A DNA stretch of 64,000 nt from Henricia sp. BOLD:AAB3569 (taxonomy: Eukaryota; Echinodermata; Asteroidea; Spinulosida; Echinasteridae): the NCBI GenBank assembly GCA_037783545.1, contig JBBELK010000370.1:992001-1056000 (forward strand), written 5' to 3'. Below, piece after piece: positions 57,801 through 64,000 of this stretch; within the stretch, counting starts at the first letter, position 1, and each line of letters starts with the position of its first letter. Under the pieces are notes generated by a model. The model was given only the letters and a program-made list of their open reading frames with translations. It did not search any database and had not been told where the DNA came from. A program made the position numbers and the translations under genes.

Positions 57801-60800
57801 CACTTTGTTCACTTCTCTCTTTCCAGGTGTATAAATGGGTACCAGCATCATGCTGGGAAGGTAAACAGATTTGCTGCGTGGGAGGAGTGGCGAACCCCTG
57901 CCCCACAGCAAACTTGACAGAGGAGCCAGGCCCCCTCGCTAACAGAAGAGAGATGGGCACTCCGGCTTGTAATTACAAGCATGACCTTAACTAAACTCCT
58001 CAAAAAAAGTTCCGAAAGTCAAGTTTGACTGACGATTTCGCTCTTGTTACTAAATTATTTCCCTTGAATTTGGTATCATTGGAAGGACCTGTTATTCCTC
58101 TTTACAGTGATGTGCCATTTGTTATGATTAATCAATTGGGGGATGTGCAGTACAGCGGAATACAGGGGTGGGTGGAAAGTGAAATTTCCGAAAATTTCCT
58201 CCAAGCAAAAGGGGAATGCACTGCATGACAATAGCAGTGAATTTTCGGACATTTCACTTTCCACCCACCCCTGTATTCCGCTATACTGCACATCCCCCAA
58301 TTGATTAATTATAACAAATGACACATCACTGTAAAGAGAAATAACAGGGATTTCAAATGATACAAAATTCAAGGGAAATGTTTCAGTAACAAGATAGAAA
58401 TCGTCAGTCAAACTTGACTTTGCGACCTTTTTTTGAGGAGTTTACTTTCCACAGAATCCACAACTCACCTTGCTAGTACTGCTAAGTTGGACTCTTCGGC
58501 TCCTATTAAAAGATCTGTAAAGTAGAGTAAAATAATGAAAAAGTACAATTTCAAATGTGGACATGCCTCCCACTCTGTGCCAATTATTCAAATATTTAAA
58601 TATTTGATCAATAACTAAATATGCAAATAATTTTAGTATCCGAGTATTCAAAAAGTTTCTGAGTGATGAGTTGCTCAGTAAAATTAGAGGGAAAAAAGTA
58701 CTATAGAAGTGTATTCTTCATGTTACTTCATGTAGACTCATTGCATTTCTAGATTGATAAAACTTATTAGTTCATGTACAGTGAAACTTGTATACAGGGA
58801 CAGACAAAGTGTGGCCATAATAGAGGTGTAGCGTGTACATGCACGGATATACGAACATCATAAAACAGCACAAAATATTATTATTATTATTATTATTAGT
58901 ATTTAGCCAATTCTGCAATACACAAAATAGGCAAGGAGCAACAAAAGTAAATATTACTGTGATCCAAGGACCTGCTGCCCCAAACACGGTTCAACTGCCA
59001 TAGGATTGTACACACAAAAATCCTAGTTCCCTGGCCCCAATGTCAAGGTTCTACCTCTATGTTTGTGTACCAACTGATTTAGGACCGAACAGATGTGGCC
59101 ACTTTAGGCAGGTGGCCTCTTTATAAAGGTGGCCTTAACTGTATTACAATTTCCACTATGGTATAGGCTCCTTTAAAAACTGCACCAAATCAAGTACGAC
59201 TGAATCAATCTAAACGAATATTCGATATTTAATCAAACATTTGGTGAGAATACTCTAATAGTAAATTATTCAAATTGACTCAGCCTTACCACCACCTACC
59301 TGGGTAATTATTGTCATCCATATCCAGCCCTCCTGATAGAGAAAACCCAAATGTCGTTGCATCGTTCAAGCCAAAATCTGCTGGTGTTAGAACCTGGAAC
59401 AAAATTTATTAAAAGAACGTGTTTTTAACACTGTGTATATTGATATTGAAATGAGTCTTTTACACAGTCCAATGCAGGGGCGGATCCAGGAATCTTTCCA
59501 GGCGGAAGGGGGCTTGCCTGTCAGATTTGTTTTGTATGTCAGCTTGTTGCAGACAGGCAAGGCAGACATAAAAAATACATTACATTTATTTGTTAGTGCC
59601 AGAGCAAACAAGGGGGGGGGGGGGGGGGGGGGGGGGTGTTGACCCCTAAAACCCCCACTCTGGATCCGTGCCTGCAATGGTTACCATGTGTGTTGCATCA
59701 CGATTGTACATGCAGTGGAAAGGCACTACAATAATACATGTACCGGTACCACTACATTATGCTACACTGAACATTACTCATGGCTCTCTATAATGTATCT
59801 CATTTTTCAATATTATGATTTCCATCAGAATAAACACAATTTGTATGGATCCCATGACGTTTATTATTGCAACTTTCTACTGTAATTGGAATGGACGTAG
59901 TGGGGAATCGGGGGGAAAATAGAAGGAAAAAAGGAAAGAAGAAGGCAGTTGGCAAAGACAATTGTACATTTTTCATTTACAATACAGACGCAGATTGGTT
60001 GTATCACAAGTTACGAACGTCACTTTTTACATGGGGCAATGTCCCAGGGGCAATGTGTCCAATCCTTGGCTTCAGTCCAACAGCAAAACCACATATGCAT
60101 ATTTTGAAAGGGAATATCCATATACCTGAGAGCTTGTAAGCCGTAGTCCGTCTGACGACCCGAGGTGAATGAATACAACGCCTGTTTGGTTTTCACCCTG
60201 GTATGGTGCACCAATTGCAATATCTGATGAAAATATGACCAAAAGGCAGAATTTTCACAAAGTTGAAATTGATTACAGTACCAACTTGATAAATCGACTT
60301 ACAAAAATGGTGTCCAGAGTTCGAGTCCAGTAGGGGTCATAATTACAAGTACTGTAAAACTTGTCCAGTTTGACCACCATCGGGACCAGAATAAATGGCG
60401 ACTATGACCAAGTGGCCACTTGACAAAGGTTTCATTAGCATTATACACATGGTTTTTCGGACCAATGGTGGGTGGCCACTATAGACAGGTGGCCTCTTTA
60501 CAAAGGTTGTTTGCACTATACACAATATATTTGGGACAATTAAGGACAGTTGGCCACTATAGACAAGTTGACAGATCAACAGTGAACAGTTCAGCGCCTG
60601 TTAAGCAACAAATACGACCACTTTCTAAAAATCCAACACATGCCCTTAAGAACCATTGGGGAAAAAAAAGAGCTCCCAATTTAATTTTTCGGAGGAGCAG
60701 AGAACCTAATTTTTCTCAAAAACAGATCATTCAGATCTGTTTGAGAAAAAATCTAAGGAACATTTTGAGTAAAATCTAAGGAAAAATTACAGTAACATGT

Positions 60801-63125
60801 GGTCACACTTCTGGGAAAAACGACTACCACAAGACAACAGACATTTACCGTTAAAACCATCCTGATTAACGTCTCCTAGTGAAGCAATGGCAGTGCCAAG
60901 TCGCGCTCGGGTCACCTGACCAGTGATAGTACTGGGTTCTGAAAAGGAATGCTGGTGACACAAACAAAGGGGGAAAAATAAATAATACTCTAGTAATACC
61001 AATGTTGCAGTCTATAGTTGAAGCAGCACTGAAATCGATGTCTGGTTAAAGACATGTTTGTACTCAAGAATGATTTCATCAGAATACGCCAGAATTATTA
61101 GTTTGCCACAGTTAATAATAATTCCAATTTATATGGCGCACGTATCCATGCTCAAGACGCTGTTACATTATTACCCCTGGTCATTGGGCTCTTGATAACA
61201 TTCCATAGTTAAGCCTTCTCAACTCCCTCGGGAGTATGCAGCCCCCAGCAACCTGTTAGGCACCATGAGCTAATCAAACACATCTTTCACTGCCCTCACA
61301 GGTACCCATTTGGTCCTGGGTGGAGAGAGGCAACACATGGCAAAGTGCCTTCCCCAAGGGCACAAGCACCCTGGACATGAGCAGGCATGGTTTCGAATAT
61401 ATTGTAAGTTAATACAGCTGAACTGTATAATAAGAGCACTGTTAATACAACATACTTATAACAATGTATTTAATACATGTGGGTCTCAAAAAAATAGTTA
61501 CTTTGCAAATAAGATTATACATGGAAAATATCAAACGAAAATGAGATACAGGGGAAGAAAAATGAAATTGTTAAACTTTGAAATCCGGCAAAACTTTGTT
61601 GTATTTGACTTTTTGTTGGACAACTTCCCACTGGTGAAAATTCTATACAATATATCCAAATCAAAAGATTAATCTTTTCTGGAAACTGACAAAATAATCC
61701 GTATTTTATTCAAATTTATTATCCAAGGTTGTCATGTCTGCAAAAATTTCATTTTGATGCTTGCCGGGGGGGCCTAGATTTGGGTAAATGCATAAGAGAT
61801 TTATTTTTAAAGTCACGGTTGTATTATAGAATAAGTAGTGTAATTTCATCCATCCCAAGTCCAGATTCAAATTTTAGGGCAGTAAACTTGTGTACGTCCA
61901 AGGTTTTAAGTTTAAGAGGTAAGTGAGACTATTATTGCCCTCTATTGACTACAATAAACCAGTAGCCTATTGACTCCTATACAATGACTCAACTACCACA
62001 GTGCACTGACTCAAGTTTCACACTCTCGGATCATTTTATAAGACATCTCCGAAAATGCGAAATACTGCACCAAAATGTAAAATGCATGGAGGAGTACAGA
62101 TTTCAAGGACCTCGGAATCCTTTAGGGATCTAGTTACAATATTACTCAGCGATTTGATGCTGGTGACCTCAAGATCGTGGTCTATTATTGTTACCCACTG
62201 CCGATTTTGAAAATGAAAAACAGATTCCGATTTCATATCGCTCCCATTCTGATTTAACGAGATCGTGGGGGAATCGTGGCCGGGTGGTTTAGGTCATTGA
62301 CTCAACACTCGGGTAAAAACCTGGTGTTGCAGGTTCGATATCTGGTCACGGTATCTGTGCCCTTAATAACCACAAATTTTTCCCTCCTTCGGAAGGGATG
62401 TAAAGTAGGAAAATAGAATTAAGTACATGTAATCACAAACACATGCTAAAGCACTTTGTGACTAGCATTCATCAGAGCAAAATGCAAGAAAGGCGTTATG
62501 ATGCTATCGACAATAGTATATGACTAAAGGCGGGAATGACATGTTCAGAATGCCGAGCGCTAATTGGTCAGTAGCAGGGAGCACGCTACATGTGCATGTG
62601 CAGTTAGAATACACGTATAGTGTGTTGTGTAATGCCGTTTCAGGGTAATGCCATTTCAGTGTAATGCAGTTTCCTGTTAAAATCCCTCGAGGATGTTTAT
62701 GGAGGATTTTCCATCAAGGTATGTGATTTGTTCCAGTTTTTCCCGGAAAATCTTTATCACAAGCCACAGAGACAAAAGCAAAGTTCTGGGAAATCCCCGA
62801 ACAATCACATCTTTGCAGTTTACAGATTCTATAGCACTCTCTCGAGAAGAGTAAGAAGATCACGTCGTGCCTGTGGCCGTCGGCTGCCAATGGCACCACC
62901 CACCTATGTATCTCAATGTTTAGGTGAAACACACTTGTACGCTTCATGCAATTCAGCATACAGGCTGCAAAATGAAGTTCAACAAATTCAATAAATAAAA
63001 AAAAAACAGAAAAGTGACTTACATCTTGGTTCTGATAGAAGATGTAGACCCTGCCCGCTTCCCATTTATCTATGCTGGGCTTTTTGTCAGCAAACATGGG
63101 TGCTCCAATGATGATATCATCAAGC
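42759..63125 (-). CDS. Integrin alpha chain (no I domain), 20 exons, 5' end outside window
   Basis: Single-pass adhesion receptor subunit that pairs with a beta chain. Exons in transcript order: 63125-63023, 60951-60849, 60223-60126, 59393-59300, 58514-58469, 56975-56871, 56261-56206, 55274-55120, 54567-54433, 53491-53427, 51729-51582, 50708-50625, 49338-49259, 48343-48251, 47216-47114, 46429-46268, 45890-45663, 44629-44528, 43858-43739, 42824-42759. They join in frame to 714 residues. Seen: three FG-GAP repeats (DDIIIGAP, GFNDIAIGAP, NYPDLLIGA) with Ca-binding loops DVNQDGFND and DMDDNNYPD, thigh and calf domains, furin site KRRRRQ, membrane helix VIILAVLGGLLLLLLVIFLL, and a GFFKR tail. Family chains are about 1000-1100 residues, so roughly 350 N-terminal residues lie right of the window. 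Features are mixed: RDKLRPI and LNSD recall laminin-type alpha 3/6/7, GPLVVHVYE recalls alpha V/5/8; subtype unresolved. Confidence 0.95.
42997..43253. mobile_element. hAT-like MITE with 5-bp target duplication CTCAA
   Basis: Ends cagggccgtatccagg / ctctggatccgcccctg, flanked on both sides by CTCAA (42992-42996 and 43254-43258). Just upstream (transcript sense: downstream side of intron) of the last integrin exon. Confidence 0.82.
43500..43700 (-). mobile_element. tRNA-derived SINE family C fragment
   Basis: agatggccagagatacgggt, gaaagagtgctctgggg, tgccttgctcaaggggcac; diverged copy ending just right of integrin exon 43739-43858. Confidence 0.65.
43739..43858 (-). CDS. Integrin alpha exon: transmembrane helix
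   Basis: Encodes VSTTVSPDEPVVKRVPIW, then a leucine-rich membrane helix ending FLLYK. 120 nt, phase 0. Confidence 0.95.
44150..44395. mobile_element. Foldback family S, diverged copy
   Basis: Starts gggggctaatttcatagcac and ends agctccatgaaaatggtccc; in an integrin intron. Confidence 0.6.
44446..44486 (+). repeat. (GGT)n microsatellite
   Basis: About a dozen ggt triplets, then a G-rich stretch to 44500, in an integrin intron 28 bases or more from exon 44528-44629. Confidence 0.85.
44528..44629 (-). CDS. Integrin alpha exon: membrane-proximal calf-2
   Basis: Encodes TTFDRYEISSTGKATVQNLP, YMIQPSELPQVKME. 102 nt, phase 0. Confidence 0.92.
44811..44932. mobile_element. Short hAT-like MITE (CCAGGGCTGCGTTCCA)
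   Basis: ccagggctgcgttccact ... ttggaacgcagccctgg; about 122 bp, inner gtttgca-type repeats. Confidence 0.75.
45056..45240 (+). repeat. Interspersed repeat also at 63795-64000
   Basis: Shares ggcgctgttt, ggcttacaacaggcaacac and aacaatcatgggttacaaaa plus gtttcagcaagttgg with the right edge of the window. Family unknown. Confidence 0.7.
45438..45560. mobile_element. Small MITE, TIR TAACACGTTGACTGCCGA
   Basis: taacacgttgactgccga / tcggcagtcaacaggtta, with ctacgagtatactcatag repeated twice in the middle. Confidence 0.75.
45663..45890 (-). CDS. Integrin alpha exon: furin site and calf-2 light-chain start
   Basis: Encodes SSSKRRRRQAEQSLPQVGSV, then VDCSSSTCITISCSIQELK, FWARLWNNSFVE. The basic KRRRRQ (about 45809-45826) is the expected proprotein convertase site splitting heavy and light chains. 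Confidence 0.94.
46268..46429 (-). CDS. Integrin alpha exon: calf-2
   Basis: Encodes VSNSGPSNAGKISLDISWP, NYLLYLIGIE, TCQGLSAVNPLNLT. 162 nt, phase 0. Confidence 0.93.
46789..47035. mobile_element. Foldback family S, diverged copy
   Basis: Inverted arms aattttataaagctgtttag / tgaacagttttatgaagtgg with inner agcaaacagattttgg. In an integrin intron. Confidence 0.55.
47114..47216 (-). CDS. Integrin alpha exon: calf-2 start
   Basis: Encodes RSIPAQVAYTPEGTINPAIT, SEAGPLVVHVYE. 103 nt, phase 0 out. Confidence 0.92.
47340..47410 (-). mobile_element. tRNA-like SINE head fragment
   Basis: Minus strand: AGCTGGTAGAGC and GGGTTCGAATCCC. Also partly at 41880-41930 (tctcaggttcgaatcccgat on plus). Confidence 0.62.
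48251..48343 (-). CDS. Integrin alpha exon: calf-1 to calf-2
   Basis: Encodes NLEASADQMTNNYANFTLGV, KARVDLVLLG; NFT is a sequon. 93 nt. Confidence 0.9.
48748..49144. mobile_element. MITE family I copy
   Basis: gattgctttccgtgacgt ... gacgtcaccggaaagcaatc; in an integrin intron, shares aaaatggtggatggaaggcg with the ABCB1-intron copy. Confidence 0.8.
49259..49338 (-). CDS. Integrin alpha exon: calf-1 end
   Basis: Encodes VDFGLKFSSFQLSGDKSSVV, FALSATR. 80 nt, donor gtaaag, phase 2. Confidence 0.9.
50103..50400 (+). mobile_element. Family E tRNA-headed copy
   Basis: tttgttttgccctacccgac, then plus-strand head ggtcgagtagttaagacatc and gtgggttcgagtccac, then gcagtgtcttggggaagcac. Confidence 0.72.
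50401..50511. mobile_element. 111-bp MITE, TIR TATACAGGGATGTGATT
   Basis: atatacagggatgtgattgt / caaatcacatccctgtatat. A diverged relative is at 62708-62815. Confidence 0.82.
50625..50708 (-). CDS. Integrin alpha exon: calf-1 cysteine pair
   Basis: Encodes FSVTCSNDRQADTIICDIGN, PLRHNYQ; C...C.(L/I)GNP is the family signature. 84 nt, phase 0. Confidence 0.93.
50830..51160 (-). mobile_element. tRNA-headed SINE related to family D
   Basis: Right end is a minus-strand tRNA-like head (TGGTCTAGTGGGTAT, GGGGTTCGAGCCCC) and left end has tatagcgcacatatcg, which links the family D body to a tRNA promoter. Confidence 0.7.
51190..51475 (+). mobile_element. tRNA-headed SINE, separate family
   Basis: ggtctagtggatagcttg (A-box) and catggttcgaaacctgg (B-box), body tccttggacaagacactcc, ends near ttaataatttatattatt. 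A fragment recurs at 57725-57965 (tataaatgggtaccagca). Confidence 0.7.
51582..51729 (-). CDS. Integrin alpha exon: calf-1
   Basis: Encodes ELHIGGSDTVTMNVVVTNKG, EDAFLAMLKVVVPQGLQF. The NxGEDA motif is typical of calf-1. 148 nt. Confidence 0.93.
51850..52374. mobile_element. Foldback element, TIR GGCAGTATTCAATTCAATAC
   Basis: aaggcagtattcaattcaat / attgaataccgccc; arms rich in taagtaaaa/ttttactta motifs; about 525 bp in an integrin intron. Confidence 0.75.
52681..52809. mobile_element. Small MITE, TIR TGTTGCTATGTGGTGCACAC
   Basis: ttgctatgtggtgcacac / gtgtgcaccacatagcaa, 129 bp. Confidence 0.78.
52946..53388 (-). mobile_element. MITE family B copy
   Basis: 443 bp, opposite orientation, in an integrin intron. 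Ends aatgcatcgttccga and tcggaactatgcatt. Confidence 0.87.
53427..53491 (-). CDS. Integrin alpha exon: genu CxxxxC
   Basis: 65 nt encoding VYINNNCKDNVCIPDLVLKA, the conserved C..D..C pair at the genu and calf-1 entry. Confidence 0.92.
53815..54080 (+). mobile_element. SINE-like family D copy
   Basis: tatagcgcatttcagatctg ... ctggtcattgggctcagtaa ... aaagtgccttgcccaagagc; in an integrin intron. Confidence 0.72.
54135..54285 (-). mobile_element. Family E fragment
   Basis: gagtttgttttgcccttacc ... gtgggacttgaacccacg, diverged. Confidence 0.65.
54433..54567 (-). CDS. Integrin alpha exon: thigh domain, RDKLRPI motif
   Basis: Encodes MGIRDKLRPISVNLEYALN and ELQPFLNSDSSS. RDK.RPI is near-universal in integrin alpha chains. 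135 nt, phase 0. Confidence 0.94.
55120..55274 (-). CDS. Integrin alpha exon: thigh domain
   Basis: Encodes IQYTISLDTLQMVSPRSLF, FANGTAQGTNRHTSKMTLT, DEEYCRVTLAYVR. The cysteine before RVTLAYVR is the partner expected for YCF. NGT is a sequon. Confidence 0.92.
56206..56261 (-). CDS. Integrin alpha 56-nt thigh exon
   Basis: Acceptor tttgcag, donor gtaagt. Encodes SFEITYCFTYRGKHLPDSA with the conserved YCF cysteine. Found by phase matching between its neighbours; too short to show as an open frame. Confidence 0.85.
56871..56975 (-). CDS. Integrin alpha exon: propeller-thigh junction
   Basis: Encodes RARPVILLNAFLSITPEGIN, LDNKTHQLPDGSYAT. NKT is a sequon. The donor gttagt is followed by two further in-frame gttagc donors at 15-base spacing. 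Confidence 0.92.
57233..57668 (-). mobile_element. MITE family B copy
   Basis: 436 bp, opposite orientation, in an integrin intron. Ends aatgcatagttccga and tcggaattatacatt. Confidence 0.87.
57992..58444. mobile_element. 453-bp near-perfect palindrome
   Basis: taaactcctcaaaaaaag ... tttttttgaggagttta with arms of about 210 bases (gtggtggaaagtg-type centre: ggggtgggtggaaagtgaaa / tttcactttccacccacccc). In an integrin intron, ending 24 bases from exon 58469-58514. Confidence 0.9.
58469..58514 (-). CDS. Integrin alpha 46-nt exon
   Basis: Encodes DLLIGAEESNLAVLAR, matching the YPDL..GA...A.L.RARP junction of integrins. A 450-bp palindrome begins 24 bases inside the following intron. Confidence 0.9.
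58960..59146 (-). repeat. Inverse copy of the 1518-1728 repeat
   Basis: tgtggccactttaggcaggt ggcctc and tgtgtaccaact mirror the copy in the first ABCB1 intron. Confidence 0.62.
59300..59393 (-). CDS. Integrin alpha exon: last blade with Ca-binding loop
   Basis: Encodes TFGFSLSGGLDMDDNNYP; DMDDNNYPD is the calcium loop completed by the next exon. Donor gtaggt, phase 1. Confidence 0.93.
59475..59674. mobile_element. hAT-like MITE with 5-bp target duplication CAATG
   Basis: Ends caggggcggatccagg / ctctggatccgtgcctg, flanked by CAATG (59470-59474 and 59675-59679). Contains a 25-base G run at 59612-59636. Confidence 0.85.
59612..59636 (+). repeat. Poly-G tract, 25 bases
   Basis: 25 uninterrupted guanines inside a hAT-like MITE, in an integrin intron. 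Confidence 0.9.
60126..60223 (-). CDS. Integrin alpha exon: FG-GAP blade
   Basis: Encodes DIAIGAPYQGENQTGVVFIH, LGSSDGLRLTSSQ; contains the NQT glycosylation sequon. Phase 1 in, 0 out. Confidence 0.93.
60357..60560. repeat. Related GTGGCCAC repeat fragment
   Basis: ggtggccactatagacaggt and ggcctctttacaaaggt, similar to 59090-59130. Confidence 0.55.
60849..60951 (-). CDS. Integrin alpha exon: propeller blade with Ca-binding loop
   Basis: Encodes HSFSEPSTITGQVTRARLG and TAIASLGDVNQDGFN. The acceptor is caccag at 60952-60953: the nearer tttcag would shift the frame, so it is not used. Confidence 0.9.
61113..61390 (+). mobile_element. SINE-like family D copy
   Basis: aataataattcc then atatggcgcacgta ... 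cctggtcattgggctc ... aaagtgccttccccaagg; in an integrin intron. Confidence 0.72.
62275..62405 (+). mobile_element. tRNA-derived SINE family C head fragment
   Basis: gtggccgggtggtttaggtc, attgactc, ggtgttgcaggttcgata, then ccttcggaagggatgtaaag. Confidence 0.68.
63023..63125 (-). CDS. Integrin alpha exon: FG-GAP repeat
   Basis: Encodes LDDIIIGAPMFADKKPSIDK then WEAGRVYIFYQNQD, a classic beta-propeller blade. One leading base completes a codon from an exon outside the window. Ends in phase 0. Confidence 0.93.
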
Positions 63126-63288
63126 CTGTTTCCCAAAGTGAAAGAAAAAACATTCAAGTTTAGAATACAAAAACATCTTTTAACGGAGAAATATACCCAA
63201 GAAACGAAAATCACTATCTAAACAAGTGCAATTTGTACATTATTATGTTAAGAATAAGAAATATAACCTGCTGAAAAGCAGATATGAA

Positions 63289-63499
63289 CTCCACAAAGAA
63301 TGGCATTTGCAGCAATGTTTTTTTAATGTGGTGCCGCCATTTTGTCCATTTTAATGCGTTTGCATACATTTTGTTTTGTGCATTGCCATAGGAATGCACA
63401 AATGAGTTATATGCAAAAATGTTATTCCTTGCCCAGGTTTCGGACAAAATGATGGCACCCATACTGCAAAACATTGCTACATTTGCCATTCTTTGTGAA
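63289..63499. mobile_element. 211-bp foldback, TIR CACAAAGAATGGCA
   Basis: cacaaagaatggcatttgca / ttgccattctttgtg, arms about 30 bases, with ccattttgtcc / ggacaaaatgg further in. No coding exon seen from 63126 to the window end. Confidence 0.8.
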
Positions 63500-63794
63500 A
63501 TTTGTGTCCAGTCATACAAGAGAAGGAAAAAAAATCATAATTTTACAGAGCAGTTACAAACTAATTGAATGCTTCCCTAAATCTGTAAGAATGAGATATT
63601 TATAAAAATTAAAAAAATTCTGAAATAGATTTTTGGAAGGCCATATGAGGTTTTGGGAGTATGCAGGGACTTAAAAGGATCCTGAAATACTAAATAACTT
63701 TATGCACAGTTTCTGCTGCATATGAAGGATTATTATTGTTTAGAAAGACAATACTACTGTTCATTTTGATGCCCCATGAATAGAAGGTAGCATT

Positions 63795-64000
63795 GTGCAA
63801 CTTTGAAAATTTCTTTACAGAAACTCACAGAAAGAGGGCGCTGTTTGGGGCATGTCACTTTAGGAACACACAGCAGAAAAGCAAAGAAAATTGGTGAAAA
63901 ATTGCTGCAGTTTCCAGCATTAGTTTTTACATGGCTTACAGCAGGCAACATGTGAAACAAACCCAAACAATCATGGGTTACAAAAGTTTCAGCAAGTTGG
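63795..64000 (+). repeat. Interspersed repeat, second copy at window edge
   Basis: Same text as 45056-45240, same orientation, cut by the window end. Confidence 0.7.

Noticed and set aside
60940..60946. tttcag as the acceptor of integrin exon 60849-60951
   Set aside because: It would break frame with the preceding exon (phase 0) and meet a stop; caccag upstream keeps ITGQ...GTAIASLGD in frame.
63214..63519. Possible further integrin exon
   Set aside because: The frame comes from a 211-bp foldback, lacks FG-GAP features and does not supply a codon ending that fits exon 63125.

Overview
This is a window of animal nuclear DNA. It has spliced genes with GT-AG introns, many tRNA-derived SINEs and a very high load of short foldback transposons. 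The family make-up and repeat style suggest a marine deuterostome invertebrate, most likely an echinoderm. That is inference; nothing in the sequence names the species.

Three genes are present. (1) Positions 178-21180, + strand: the last 25 coding exons (1233 residues) of an ABCB1/P-glycoprotein-type full ABC transporter. Its first exons lie left of the window. Both nucleotide-binding domains are complete, and every exon junction keeps frame. (2) Positions 30583-38089, + strand: a complete but unusual protein kinase gene of 11 exon positions (about 500 residues). It resembles MAP3K14/NIK in the N-lobe. The exon for the glycine-rich loop and ATP-anchoring lysine is present twice in tandem in the same phase, so the two copies look like mutually exclusive or recently duplicated exons. 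The stretch after DFG is not a normal activation segment: it is made of a 10-residue tandem repeat, encoded by an exon that itself seems to be a frame-shifted duplicate of the preceding one. The C terminus carries a DPPLA pentapeptide repeat. (3) Positions 63125-42759, - strand: the last 20 exons (714 residues) of an I-domain-less integrin alpha chain, with three FG-GAP repeats, a thigh/calf ectodomain, an RRRR furin site, a membrane helix and the GFFKR tail. Its 5' end lies right of the window.

The kinase and integrin genes converge, separated by about 4.7 kb. The ABC transporter and kinase genes run head to tail, with about 9.3 kb between them. I see no shared pathway among the three; they look like ordinary neighbours.

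Almost everything else is repeats: at least five tRNA-headed or short SINE families, two LINE C-terminal fragments, hAT-like and other MITEs with clear terminal inverted repeats, near-perfect palindromes up to about 450 bp, and minisatellites. Several sit within about 25-35 bases of exons. The strongest candidates for new biology are the kinase gene's duplicated exons and repeat-built activation segment, a tandemly repeated in-frame splice donor in the integrin gene, and the foldback families.
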